NCBI RefSeq assembly: GCF_019192965.1
Contig: NZ_JAHTKU010000015.1
Location: forward strand, 1-64,000
Origin: Nocardioides daeguensis
Lineage (GTDB): Bacteria > Actinomycetota > Actinomycetes > Propionibacteriales > Nocardioidaceae
Direction: 5' to 3'
DNA: 64,000 bases
Shown piece by piece: positions 35,261-43,833 of this stretch. Within the stretch, counting starts at the first letter, position 1; every line of letters starts with the position of its first letter. The notes beneath the pieces are model-generated. The model was given only the letters and a program-made list of their open reading frames with translations. It made no database searches and had not been told where the DNA came from. A program made the translations under genes and the position numbers.

Positions 35261-36034
35261 TCAGCGCTCCCAGAAGGCGGCCGTCGGGACCGCGAGCAGG
35301 CCCTCCAGGGCGGCGAGGTACGACGCCCGCGGCACCTCGCGCACCCCGAGGCTCGCCAGGTGGCGGGTGGCCCACTGGACGTCGACCAACCGGTTGCCCG
35401 CGGCGCCGTCCGGGTCGGACCGGAGCCCCTCGACGAGCCCCACCAGCGCGACCTTCGACGCGTCGGTGACGTGGTGGAACATCGACTCACCGGCGAACAG
35501 GCCGCCGATCGCGACGCCGTACAGGCCCCCGACGAGGCGGCCGTCTCGCCAGGTCTCCACGGAGTGCGCCCAGCCGAGGCGGTGCAGGTCGCCGTACGCA
35601 CGGGCGATCCGGGCGTCGATCCAGCCGTGCGGGCGCCGCGGGTCGGCGCACGCGGCGACCACGGCGTCGAAGGCCGTGTCGACACGGACCTCGAAGTCGC
35701 GCGCCGAGCGGCGCAGCGAACGGGACACGCGCAGCTCGTCGAGCTGGAGGATCCCGCGGTAGGCCGGGCTCCACCAGCCGATCGAGCGGCCCTCGGGCAT
35801 CGGGAACAGGCCGTGCCGGTACGCCGCCAGCAGGGTGCCCGGCGCGAGGTCGGCGCCGACCGCGACCAGGTCGCTGCCGTCGTGGGTGCCGTCGTCCGGC
35901 TCGCCGTCCTGGTCCTCGGCGAATCCGGGGTCGTCGGGGTCGTCGAGGTCATCGGGGTCGTCGAGGACCGGCAGCGCGGCGAGCTCCGCGCGGCTCGGGA
36001 AGACCCACGGGCTGGGCTCGGGCTCGACAGGCAC
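35261..36034 (-). CDS. aat: Leucyl/phenylalanyl-tRNA-protein transferase
   Basis: This 257-residue enzyme adds Leu or Phe to proteins with N-terminal Arg or Lys, marking them for Clp proteases (N-end rule). Signature stretches are HGLFPMPEGRSIGWWSPAYRGIL, HSVETWRDGRLVGGLYGVAIGGLFAGESMF and DVQWATRHLASLGV. An acidic, Asp-rich insertion of about 30 residues (24-53) separates the short N-terminus from the core. GTG 36034 follows TACGCT by 6 bases, a leaderless arrangement. Confidence 0.93.
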   Translation of the reverse strand: MPVEPEPSPWVFPSRAELAALPVLDDPDDLDDPDDPGFAEDQDGEPDDGTHDGSDLVAVGADLAPGTLLAAYRHGLFPMPEGRSIGWWSPAYRGILQLDELRVSRSLRRSARDFEVRVDTAFDAVVAACADPRRPHGWIDARIARAYGDLHRLGWAHSVETWRDGRLVGGLYGVAIGGLFAGESMFHHVTDASKVALVGLVEGLRSDPDGAAGNRLVDVQWATRHLASLGVREVPRASYLAALEGLLAVPTAAFWER

Positions 36035-36077
36035 GAGCCGAGCGTAGGCGCTGGTCCCCCCGTCTAGGCTCGCAGGC

Positions 36078-36773
36078 ATGGCTTCGCTCAAGAAGGGCCT
36101 GGCGCTGCGCACCGCGCAGCAGCTCGCGCCGAAGGTCACCCAGCTCGCGCCGGGCCTGACCCAGTCGTTCGTGCGCGAGGCCCTGCACCGGGCGCTGGTG
36201 GGCGTCGGACCACTGCCGCCGGCGGCCGAGGCGGCGATGGCGCAGCTGCACGAGCAGCACGGCGACGTCGACAAGGCCGTGCGGGAGCTGATCGAGAACC
36301 ACGTCGCCTACGCCACGGTCGAGGGCCTCACGACCAACCTGGGCGGCCTGGTCACGGCGGCGATCGTGGCGCCGGCGAGCATCACCGGACTGGCGCTGAT
36401 CCAGTGCCGGCTGGTGGCGGGCATCGTGCACCTGCGCGGCCACGACCTCGACGACCCGCGGGTGCGCAACGCGATCCTGGTCTGCGTGCTCGGCGAGGAC
36501 ACGGTCACGACGATGGTCAAGCGGCGCCAGCTGCCGGCGCCCCCGATGGCGATCGCGACCGCCCCCCAGCACGACCCCGGCCTGGACCGGACCGTGTCGA
36601 CGGTGCTGGCCGGCGAGCTGGTCAGCCGGGTGCTCGGCAAGCGGGTCGTGACCACCGTCGGCAAGAAGGTGCCGCTCGTCGGCGGTGCCGTCGGCGCGGT
36701 GGCCGACGGATGGAGCACGTTCCGGGTGGGGCGCTACGCGGCTCGGGAGTTCCTGCCCGCGCGCCGGCCCTGA
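36078..36773 (+). CDS. EcsC family protein
   Basis: This 231-residue protein fits the EcsC family, with AELIENHVAYATVEGLTTNLGGLVTAAIVAPASITGLALIQCRLVAGIVHLRG in the middle as a hydrophobic, possibly membrane-associated stretch. The C-terminal part is glycine-rich (VGKKVPLVGGAVGAVADGWSTFRVGRYAAREF). EcsC proteins are linked to transport or secretion but without a defined activity. TAGGCT 7 bases before the ATG suggests a leaderless message. Confidence 0.75.
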   Translation: MASLKKGLALRTAQQLAPKVTQLAPGLTQSFVREALHRALVGVGPLPPAAEAAMAQLHEQHGDVDKAVRELIENHVAYATVEGLTTNLGGLVTAAIVAPASITGLALIQCRLVAGIVHLRGHDLDDPRVRNAILVCVLGEDTVTTMVKRRQLPAPPMAIATAPQHDPGLDRTVSTVLAGELVSRVLGKRVVTTVGKKVPLVGGAVGAVADGWSTFRVGRYAAREFLPARRP

Positions 36774-36780
36774 GCTCGGC

Positions 36781-38013
36781 TCAACGGGGCGCGCGCTTGC
36801 GTGCCTTGCGGTAGACGTCGAGCGCCTGGCGGCCCTTGCCGCTGCCCTCCAGCTTCTGCACGGTCCATTCCATCGACCGCATCAGGCGCGGCGTCCGGGC
36901 GCGGACCAGCTCGCGGCGCGCATCCTCGAGCTTGCGGCGCAGCCGGTCGTTCTCGGCGTGCGCCTCGGCGTTGTCGAGCAGGAGGGCCTTGATCGCCTCG
37001 ACCGCGGCCGCGGCGACCTGGCGCTCCGGCGGGTGGTCGGGGTCGACCCACTTGCCGCTGGGAGCGGGAGCACCGCGCAGGTCCTCGAGGTCGCCGACGA
37101 CGTGGTACCCACGCCGGGACAGCTCGGCGATCCAGCTCTCGGTGAGCTCGTGCACCCACGGATACTGGTCCGGCGGCAGGCCCAGGCGGGCCGACTTGGT
37201 GCGCTTGGAGAGGGTGCGGTGAGCGAGCAGCTCGCGGACCAGCGGCCGGTAGTGCTGGGGCGGCAGGTCCCGCGCGGCGACCCGGTTGATCCGCCGGATC
37301 AGCGCGGACTCGGGGACGCCGAGGCTCGGGTTGGCGCGGCGGGTGGTGAGCTTGAGGTCGAGGCCGTCGAGCCCGAAGGTGGTGCTGAACCGGTCCCAGA
37401 GCAGGTCGGGCGATCCTCCGGAGGGCGGGACGGTGACCAGGTGGATCCGCTCGGGCGGGATGTCGGCGCCCCACCGGTCCAAGATGTCGGGGATCTCCTG
37501 GACACCCCAGAACCACGCCCCCACACGGTGGGCGCGCTCCGGGTCCTGGATCAGCTCGAGGAAGCGGCCGTACCCGAAGCGGGCGCGGTGCTTGACGTTC
37601 TCCTGCCACTCCGCGGGGATCTGGCGGACCAGGTCGCGCACGGAGAGGACCAGGTGGATCTCGGTGCCGCCGTTGCTGGTGTCGCCACCCGGCTGGTGGC
37701 CGAGCGCGGCCAGCGCCCGGGCGACCTGGCTGCGCGAGGCGGAGGCGAAGATCTCGTGGCTGATGATCGCGGTGCCGTCGTGGGCACGGACCTCGGCGGC
37801 GAGCTTCTCCCACGCGCCGACGGCCTCCGCCTCGAGCCCGCCCCAGCGCAGCCGCATCAGGTCGAGCGCGGCGAGGAAGTGGGCGTCGAACCGGTCGGCC
37901 GGGTAGAGGATGCCGTCCTTCAGCAGCCGGTTGCGGTTCTTGTAGAGGACGTCTTGGAGGTACGACGTCCCGGTCTTGGGCGTGCCGACGTGGAGCAGGA
38001 CTCGCCGACTCAC
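36781..38013 (-). CDS. Sulfotransferase-like protein
   Basis: This 410-residue protein opens with the PAPS-binding P-loop motif GTPKTGTSYLQ (residues 10-20) of sulfotransferases and contains a typical VHLVLSVRDLVRQIPAEWQE-like 3' binding strand (VRDLVRQ). The C-terminus from about 340 is a basic coiled coil (AHAENDRLRRKLEDARRELVRARTPRLMRSMEW). AAGGAG precedes GTG 38013, which overlaps the upstream gene in a GTGA arrangement. The acceptor is unknown, perhaps a glycolipid or cell-surface sugar. Confidence 0.8.
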   Translation of the reverse strand: MSRRVLLHVGTPKTGTSYLQDVLYKNRNRLLKDGILYPADRFDAHFLAALDLMRLRWGGLEAEAVGAWEKLAAEVRAHDGTAIISHEIFASASRSQVARALAALGHQPGGDTSNGGTEIHLVLSVRDLVRQIPAEWQENVKHRARFGYGRFLELIQDPERAHRVGAWFWGVQEIPDILDRWGADIPPERIHLVTVPPSGGSPDLLWDRFSTTFGLDGLDLKLTTRRANPSLGVPESALIRRINRVAARDLPPQHYRPLVRELLAHRTLSKRTKSARLGLPPDQYPWVHELTESWIAELSRRGYHVVGDLEDLRGAPAPSGKWVDPDHPPERQVAAAAVEAIKALLLDNAEAHAENDRLRRKLEDARRELVRARTPRLMRSMEWTVQKLEGSGKGRQALDVYRKARKRAPR

Positions 38014-39185
38014 GATCTCTCCTTGGCCTTGACCCTCGCGGGCACGGTGACGGGGTCGAGGAGCAACCCCAGCGCGAGGGCCAGCACCTCGGCGTCGACC
38101 GGAGCCACGGAGCCTGCCTGCTCCCCGAGGGGGCGCGGCAGCAACCGGTCGAGGTCGCCGAGCACAGGGTAGCGAGCGGCGGCGAGGTCGTGGCGGGTGC
38201 GTTCGGCCTGCGTGCTCAACCAGGCGTCCCACCGCGGCGGCAAGGTCGGGGCCGGCCCGCCGAGGCCGTCGAGGCGGGTGCCGAGGGTGTCGCGGAGCAG
38301 CTGGGGGCGGTCCGCGGAGGGAACGAGCAGGCCGAGCGGCTCGCCGACCCGGCGGACCAGGTCGACGGCGTGGACACCCAGGCGCGGCGGACCGCCCAGG
38401 CGGTGCACGCCGAGCTCCTCGGCCATCAGCCGGTCGTCGAGGACGACGCGGACCCGCTCGGCGCCGTACTTGTAGGCGGCCGAGCGCGCCATCCGCGCGA
38501 GGTCGGCGCGGGGCGGCAGGTGCCCGGCACCGGCGTTGGCGCGCACGAACCCGCGCCAGGACGCGCCGCCCTGGTCGAAGCTGCGGGCCGTCCAGGCCTG
38601 GACGAGCACGGTCTCGAGGTCGTCGGCGAGGAGGTACGCCGTCGGCCGGCGCCCGCCCGGACGATGGCCCTGCGCGGTGAGGTCGGCGCGGACGGCGTCG
38701 GCGCGCCAGGGCATCCCGACGACCACGAACGAACGCACCCACGGCCGGCGCACGGCACGGACCCGGTCGACGATCCCCGGCGCCGGCCGAGGCACGGCGG
38801 CCACGGCCGCGATGTCGTCGGCGATCAGCGCGCTGGCGACCCGCAGCAGCTCGTCGTCGGCCAGGGCGTCAGGATCGACGGGACGCGGGCCGAACTGACC
38901 CGACTCCCCGGCCTCGGCGACGCCGACGAGGGCCAGCTCGCTGCGGCCGCGCCCGGAGACACCGGCCGCCAACACCCGCTCGGCGGTGGCCGCCGGGACG
39001 GTGCGGCCGCTCGCGGCGGCATGGGCGTTGAGCCGGCGCAGCAGCGCGAGCTGCTGCGCCCCGGGCAGCTCCGCGGCGAGCGCGGCGCCCTCACCCGAGC
39101 CGTCGGCCGGCCAGTCGAGCCACGGTGTCGTCGCCCCGGCCCGCAACGCGGCCACCCACCCCCAGGCGCGTCCTCGACCACTCAT
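38010..39185 (-). CDS. Protein of unknown function coupled to a sulfotransferase-like gene
   Basis: This 391-residue soluble protein overlaps the sulfotransferase-like start by 4 bp, so the two are translationally coupled. It has an N-terminal region with GVSGRGRSELALVGVAEAGESGQFGPRPVD and a middle segment (RVRAVRRPWVRSFVVVGMPWRADAVRADLTAQGHRPGG) that resembles, weakly, a second P-loop or Rossmann-like sulfotransferase fold without the KTG motif. I do not recognise a family. A role as partner or regulator of the transferase is inference from coupling. Confidence 0.7.
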   Translation of the reverse strand: MSGRGRAWGWVAALRAGATTPWLDWPADGSGEGAALAAELPGAQQLALLRRLNAHAAASGRTVPAATAERVLAAGVSGRGRSELALVGVAEAGESGQFGPRPVDPDALADDELLRVASALIADDIAAVAAVPRPAPGIVDRVRAVRRPWVRSFVVVGMPWRADAVRADLTAQGHRPGGRRPTAYLLADDLETVLVQAWTARSFDQGGASWRGFVRANAGAGHLPPRADLARMARSAAYKYGAERVRVVLDDRLMAEELGVHRLGGPPRLGVHAVDLVRRVGEPLGLLVPSADRPQLLRDTLGTRLDGLGGPAPTLPPRWDAWLSTQAERTRHDLAAARYPVLGDLDRLLPRPLGEQAGSVAPVDAEVLALALGLLLDPVTVPARVKAKERS

Positions 39186-39245
39186 GGCCCCACGTTAGAG
39201 GGAGGTCAGGAACCGGCGCCCGCCAGGGCATCGGACCGGGCGACC

Positions 39246-39304
39246 GCACCCCATGCGTTCTGGTCGTCGATCCGGTGAATTCACGACCGGAACGCATGGG
39301 GTGC
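39246..39304. repeat. 59-bp palindromic element, copy 3
   Basis: The 12-base arms are GCACCCCATGCG and CGCATGGGGTGC, and here the inner bases TTC and GAA also pair, making the longest stem of the four. It lies 8 bp after the stop of the HMG-CoA lyase gene and 61 bp upstream of the next gene's start. Confidence 0.9.
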
Positions 39305-39312
39305 GGAGCCGA

Positions 39313-40254
39313 TCACGCGCCGCTGAGGGCCCGGACCACGGCCGAGGGACTGGGCCGGCCGAGCTGCTGCGCCATCCACACGCTGGCACCGACGACCGCG
39401 TCGAGGTCGACGCCGTGCTCGATGCCGAGACCGGTGAGGAACCAGACCAGGTCCTCGGTGGCGAGGTTCCCGGTGGCGCTCTTGGCGTACGGACAGCCGC
39501 CGAGGCCACCGGCGGAGGCGTCGTACGTCGTGACGCCGGCCTGGAGCCCCGCGTGGACGTTGGTGAGCGCCTGGCCGTAGGTGTCGTGGAAGTGCAGCGC
39601 GAGCCGCTCGCAGCCCATCCCGGCCTCGGCGAACCCGGCGACCAGCGCCCGTACGTGGCCGGCGGTGGCCACGCCGATCGTGTCGCCCAGGCTGAGCTGG
39701 CCGACGCCCAGGTCGAGCAGCCGCTTGCCGACGGCCACGACCTGCTCGACCGGGACCGCGCCCTCCCAGGGGTCGCCGAAGCACATCGACACATAGCCGC
39801 GGACGTCCATGCCGGCCGCCAGGGCGGCCTCGATGGTCGGCTCGAACATCTCGAACTGGGACGCGAGGGTCCGGTTCAGGTTCTTGCCGGCGAAGGTCTC
39901 GGTGGCCGAGGCGAAGACCGCGACGTGGCGCAGGCCGAGCTCGACGGCCCGGTCCAGGCCGCGCCGGTTGGGGACGAGCACCGGCAGCTGGCGGGCAGCG
40001 TCGCCGAGGTCGGCGGTCAGGCCGGTCATCAGGTCGGCCGCGTCGGCCAGCTGGGGCACCCAGTCCGGGTGCACGAAGCTGGTGGCCTCCACGACCGGCA
40101 GCCCGGCGTCGAGCAGCCGCTTCACGAAGGCCGCCTTGACGTCGGTGGGCACGACGGACTTCTCGTTCTGCAGGCCGTCGCGCGGCCCGACCTCGTAGAT
40201 CGTGACCTTGCTCGGCAGTCCCGGCTCGGGCACCACCATCGGCAGGGCGGACAT
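39313..40254 (-). CDS. Hydroxymethylglutaryl-CoA lyase
   Basis: This 313-residue TIM-barrel enzyme splits HMG-CoA to acetoacetate and acetyl-CoA, the last step of leucine breakdown. The signature EVGPRDGLQNE (Arg24, Asp25), the metal site HFHDT and the cysteine loop GGLGGCPYAKSATGN are all present. Its ATG overlaps the stop of the carboxylase alpha gene in a TGATG arrangement. The 59-bp element follows the stop. Confidence 0.93.
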   Translation of the reverse strand: MSALPMVVPEPGLPSKVTIYEVGPRDGLQNEKSVVPTDVKAAFVKRLLDAGLPVVEATSFVHPDWVPQLADAADLMTGLTADLGDAARQLPVLVPNRRGLDRAVELGLRHVAVFASATETFAGKNLNRTLASQFEMFEPTIEAALAAGMDVRGYVSMCFGDPWEGAVPVEQVVAVGKRLLDLGVGQLSLGDTIGVATAGHVRALVAGFAEAGMGCERLALHFHDTYGQALTNVHAGLQAGVTTYDASAGGLGGCPYAKSATGNLATEDLVWFLTGLGIEHGVDLDAVVGASVWMAQQLGRPSPSAVVRALSGA

Positions 40255-42083
40255 CACGCCTCCTCGGTCTCGACCACGAACAGCTCCGCCCCGAGCGCCA
40301 CCTGCTGGCCGGTGCTCGCACCGACCGCGGTGACGGTGCCGGCGTACGGCGCCTTGAGCGCGAGCTCCATCTTCATCGCCTCCACGACACCGAGCACGTC
40401 GCCCTCGGCGACCGTGTCACCGACCGCGACCCGCACGTCGAGGACGGTGCCCGGCATCGGCGCCACCACGGTGCCGTCCCCCGCCGCCGCGCCGTGGTCG
40501 GCGCTGGCGTCGGGGCGGTGGAACACGTAGCGCTGGCCCTGGTGGGCGAGCTCGACGTGGTGGCGGGTCACCCGAGCGACCGGCGGGGTCCTCAGATCGT
40601 TCGATCGAACGATCTGAGGGGATCCGGGCAGCACCACGGTCCCGTCGGTGAACTCGACGACGGCGGGGGCGGCGGGGGCACCCGCGCGGAAGCCGTCGGC
40701 GGCGAACGGGCCGCTCGCGGCGGTGTTGGCGTCGAGCCAGAGCCGGGCCGCGATCGTCCGCGCCGGCGTGGGATCGGGGGCCGGGACGTCGTGGCGGTCG
40801 AGCCACGCGGTGTCGATGCCGCCGGGGACGGCGAACTCCTCGCCCGCCGCCAGCACCCGCAGGAAGCCGGTGTTGGTGGTGAGTCCGAGGATCGCGGTGT
40901 CGTCGAGCGCGGCCACGAGGGCGCGGCGCGCAGCCTCACGGTCGCGCCCGGAGACGATGACCTTGCCGAGCATCGGGTCGTACGACGTGCTCACGACCTG
41001 ACCGGACTCGAGCGCGTGGTCGACCCGGGCGGTCACGGGCCAGGACACGACGGTCGCCGTACCGGCCTGCGGGAGGAAGCCGCCGAAGGCGTCCTCAGCG
41101 TAGATGCGGACCTCGATCGCGTGGTCGCGGAAGCGGATCCCGGACTGGTCGAACGGCAGCGGGTCGCCCGCCGCAACGGCGATCTGGAGCGCGACGAGGT
41201 CGGTCCCGCTGTGGATCTCGGTCACCGGGTGCTCGACCTGGAGGCGGGTGTTCATCTCCAGGAAGTAGAAGTCGCCGGTGCTGGCGTCGAGGAGGTACTC
41301 GATGGTGCCGGCGTTCTCATAGCCCACGGACCGTCCGAGTGCAACCGACGCCTGGTGCAGCCGCTCCCGCAGTTCGTCGTCGAGCGCGGGCGCGGGCGCC
41401 TCCTCGAGCACCTTCTGGTGGCGGCGCTGCACCGAGCACTCGCGGGTGCCGAGGTGGACGACGGTGCCGTGGCTGTCGCCGAGCACCTGCACCTCGATGT
41501 GGCGGCCGCGCTCGACGTACTTCTCGACGAGGATCGTGTCGTCGCCGAAGGCGCCGGCGGCCTCGCGCTTCGCGGCCGCGACGGCGGCGTCGAAGTCGGC
41601 GGCCGCGCGCACGACGCGCATGCCCTTGCCGCCACCGCCGGCGGCGGCCTTGACCAGCACCGGGTAGGCGAAGGTGGCCGGGTCCGCGTCGACGGCGTAC
41701 GACGGCACGACCGGCACGCCCGCGGCGACGGCCAGGTCGCGGGCGGCGTCCTTGCGGCCCATCTGCTCGATCACCTTCGGGCTCGGCCCGACCCAGGCGA
41801 TGCCCGCGTCGGTGACGGCGGCGGCGAAGGAGGCGTTCTCGGAGAGGAAGCCGTAGCCGGGGTGGATCGCGTCGGCGCCGGTCTCCTTGGCCGCGGCGAG
41901 GAGCGCGTCGCCGTCGAGGTAGGTGGGCACCCGGACCGCTACGTCGGCGTCGCGGACGTGCAGCGCGTCGGCGTCGAGGTCGGTGTGGACGGCGACCGTG
42001 CGGATGCCGAGGTCGCGGCAGGTGCGGAACACCCGCCGGGCGATCTCGCCGCGGTTGGCGACGAGGAGGGTCTGGATGGTCAT
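40254..42083 (-). CDS. Biotin-dependent acyl-CoA carboxylase alpha subunit (methylcrotonyl-CoA type)
   Basis: This 609-residue protein holds a biotin carboxylase domain (1-450: VANRGEIARRVFRT, VKAAAGGGGKGMRVV, FYFLEMNTRLQVEHPVTE) and a C-terminal biotin carrier domain with the biotinylated lysine in VVEAMKMEL (Lys571). With the adjoining beta subunit and HMG-CoA lyase it should carboxylate 3-methylcrotonyl-CoA in leucine degradation; propionyl- or acetyl-CoA are alternative substrates. Residues 489-498 (PQIVRSNDLR) are encoded by a perfect 30-bp palindrome inserted in frame between the two domains. Confidence 0.92.
   Translation of the reverse strand: MTIQTLLVANRGEIARRVFRTCRDLGIRTVAVHTDLDADALHVRDADVAVRVPTYLDGDALLAAAKETGADAIHPGYGFLSENASFAAAVTDAGIAWVGPSPKVIEQMGRKDAARDLAVAAGVPVVPSYAVDADPATFAYPVLVKAAAGGGGKGMRVVRAAADFDAAVAAAKREAAGAFGDDTILVEKYVERGRHIEVQVLGDSHGTVVHLGTRECSVQRRHQKVLEEAPAPALDDELRERLHQASVALGRSVGYENAGTIEYLLDASTGDFYFLEMNTRLQVEHPVTEIHSGTDLVALQIAVAAGDPLPFDQSGIRFRDHAIEVRIYAEDAFGGFLPQAGTATVVSWPVTARVDHALESGQVVSTSYDPMLGKVIVSGRDREAARRALVAALDDTAILGLTTNTGFLRVLAAGEEFAVPGGIDTAWLDRHDVPAPDPTPARTIAARLWLDANTAASGPFAADGFRAGAPAAPAVVEFTDGTVVLPGSPQIVRSNDLRTPPVARVTRHHVELAHQGQRYVFHRPDASADHGAAAGDGTVVAPMPGTVLDVRVAVGDTVAEGDVLGVVEAMKMELALKAPYAGTVTAVGASTGQQVALGAELFVVETEEA
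40590..40619. repeat. Perfect 30-bp palindrome inside the carboxylase alpha gene
   Basis: The arms CCTCAGATCGTTCGA and TCGAACGATCTGAGG meet without a loop. The palindrome spans exactly ten codons in frame and lies in the variable linker between the biotin carboxylase and biotin carrier domains. It is AT-richer than its surroundings. Confidence 0.9.
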
Positions 42084-42124
42084 GGGATCAACCCCTTTGC
42101 AAACGCGAGCTTGCGAGTGTTTGC

Positions 42125-42161
42125 CCGACCAACCGCGAGCGAAGCGAGCCTGGTTGGTCGG
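42125..42161. repeat. Hairpin in the gap between carboxylase alpha and beta genes
   Basis: A perfect 10-bp stem (CCGACCAACC with GGTTGGTCGG) closes a loop that contains GCGAGCGAAGCGAGC. It is in a 131-bp gap inside an otherwise tight operon and could lower read-through or stabilise the upstream message. A short GCAAAC / GTTTGC pair lies just before it. Confidence 0.7.
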
Positions 42162-42214
42162 AACAGCGATGAGTGCGGCGAAGCCGCTCGATGTCCTTCA
42201 TGCGCGCAGCGCCC

Positions 42215-43786
42215 CTACATCCGGAAGATGCCGTAGTTGGGGGCGGGCACCGGTACGGCGGAGACCACCTCGAGCGCCATGCCGAGCACCCGGCGGGTGT
42301 CGGCGGGGTCGATCACGCCGTCGTCCCAGAGCCGCGCGGAGGCGTAGTACGGCGAGCCCTGGGTCTCGTACTGGTCCTTGATCGGCTGCTTGAACTCCTC
42401 CACATCGGGGTCGTCCTCGCGGCCGGCGACGGTGGCGAGCACGTTGGCCGCCTGGTCGCCGCCCATCACGGAGATCCGGGAGTTCGGCCACATCCACAAG
42501 AAGCGCGGGTCGTAGGCCCGCCCGCACATGCCGTAGTTGCCGGCGCCGAACGAGCCGCCGATGACGACGGTCAGCTTCGGCACGACCGAGCAGGCGACCG
42601 CGGTGACCAGCTTGGCGCCGTCGCGGGCGATCCCGCGGTTCTCGTACTCGCGCCCGACCATGAAGCCGGAGATGTTCTGCAAGAACAGCAGCGGGATGCC
42701 GCGCTGGTTGCACAGCTCGACGAAGTGCGCGCCCTTGAGCGCGGACTCGCTGAACAGGATGCCGTTGTTGGCGACGATGCCGACCGGGTGGCCGTGGATG
42801 CGGGCGAAGCCGCAGACCAGCGTCTCGCCGTACAGCTGCTTGAACTCCTGCAGCCGGCTGCCGTCGACCAGGCGGCGGATCACCTCGCGGACGTCGTACG
42901 GCGTGCGGGTGCTGACCGGCACGACGTCGTAGATGCTCTCCGGCGGCTCGAGCGGGTCCTCCACGTCGGCGACGGGCGTCGGCACCGGGGCCGGGAGCGT
43001 GTCGACGATGCCGCGCAGGATGCGCAGGGCGTGGGCGTCGTCGTCGGCGAGGTGGTCGACGACACCGGACTTGCGGGCGTGCACGTCACCGCCGCCGAGG
43101 TCCTCGGCGCTCACGACCTCACCGGTCGCGGCCTTCACCAGCGGTGGCCCGCCGAGGAAGATGGTGCCCTGGTTCTTGACGATCACGGTCTCGTCGGACA
43201 TCGCCGGGACGTAGGCGCCGCCGGCGGTGCACGAGCCCATCACCGCAGCGAGCTGGGGGATCCCGCGCGCGGACATGTTGGCCTGGTTGAAGAAGATCCG
43301 GCCGAAGTGCTCCTTGTCGGGGAACACCTCGTCCTGCATCGGCAAGAAGGCGCCGCCGGAGTCGACGAGGTAGAGGCACGGCAGGTCGTTCTCGGCGGCG
43401 ACGGTCTGCGCCCGCAGGTGCTTCTTGACCGTCATCGGGTAGTAGGTGCCGCCCTTCACGGTCGCGTCGTTGGCGACGACCATGCAGTTGCGACCCTCGA
43501 TCCGGCCGATGCCCGCAACGACGCCGGCCGCCGGGACGGCGTAGTCGGCGTCGTCGCTGGTGGCCGGGCCCGGCTTGCCGTACATCCCGTACGCCGCCAG
43601 CGGGGCCAGCTCCAGGAACGGGCTGCCGGGGTCGAGCAGCCGGTCGACCCGGTCGCGGGCGAGCAGCTTGCCGCGGTCGGTGTGCTTGGTGCGGGCTGCC
43701 TCGCTGCCGCCCTGGCGCACGCGCGCGAGGCGCTCGCGCAGGTCGGCAGCCAGGTCCCGGAGGGTGGGCTCGGAAGTCTGGGACAC
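42215..43786 (-). CDS. Acyl-CoA carboxylase beta subunit (methylcrotonyl-CoA type)
   Basis: This 523-residue carboxyltransferase has the two crotonase-type halves of the family, with [22 protein letters not shown] in the first and [34 protein letters not shown] in the second. The latter, with WMWPN, matches methylcrotonyl-CoA carboxylases better than propionyl-CoA ones. It is the first gene of the operon. GTG 43786 shares one base with a 34-bp palindrome, and TAACCT lies 8 bases upstream, so the transcript is probably leaderless and operator-controlled. Confidence 0.93.
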   Translation of the reverse strand: MSQTSEPTLRDLAADLRERLARVRQGGSEAARTKHTDRGKLLARDRVDRLLDPGSPFLELAPLAAYGMYGKPGPATSDDADYAVPAAGVVAGIGRIEGRNCMVVANDATVKGGTYYPMTVKKHLRAQTVAAENDLPCLYLVDSGGAFLPMQDEVFPDKEHFGRIFFNQANMSARGIPQLAAVMGSCTAGGAYVPAMSDETVIVKNQGTIFLGGPPLVKAATGEVVSAEDLGGGDVHARKSGVVDHLADDDAHALRILRGIVDTLPAPVPTPVADVEDPLEPPESIYDVVPVSTRTPYDVREVIRRLVDGSRLQEFKQLYGETLVCGFARIHGHPVGIVANNGILFSESALKGAHFVELCNQRGIPLLFLQNISGFMVGREYENRGIARDGAKLVTAVACSVVPKLTVVIGGSFGAGNYGMCGRAYDPRFLWMWPNSRISVMGGDQAANVLATVAGREDDPDVEEFKQPIKDQYETQGSPYYASARLWDDGVIDPADTRRVLGMALEVVSAVPVPAPNYGIFRM

Positions 43787-43819
43787 GCGAACAGGTTAAT
43801 GATCATTAACCTGTTCGCG
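43786..43819. promoter_or_regulatory. Perfect 34-bp palindromic operator of the carboxylase operon
   Basis: CGCGAACAGGTTAATGA and its exact inverse meet without a gap. The centre is strikingly AT-rich. It covers the -10 region and touches the GTG start of the beta subunit. A TetR-type repressor is the natural ligand, and a TetR gene is encoded about 1.4 kb away (45144). Assignment of that protein is inference. Confidence 0.8.
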
Positions 43820-43833
43820 CAATCCCCTGTCTC

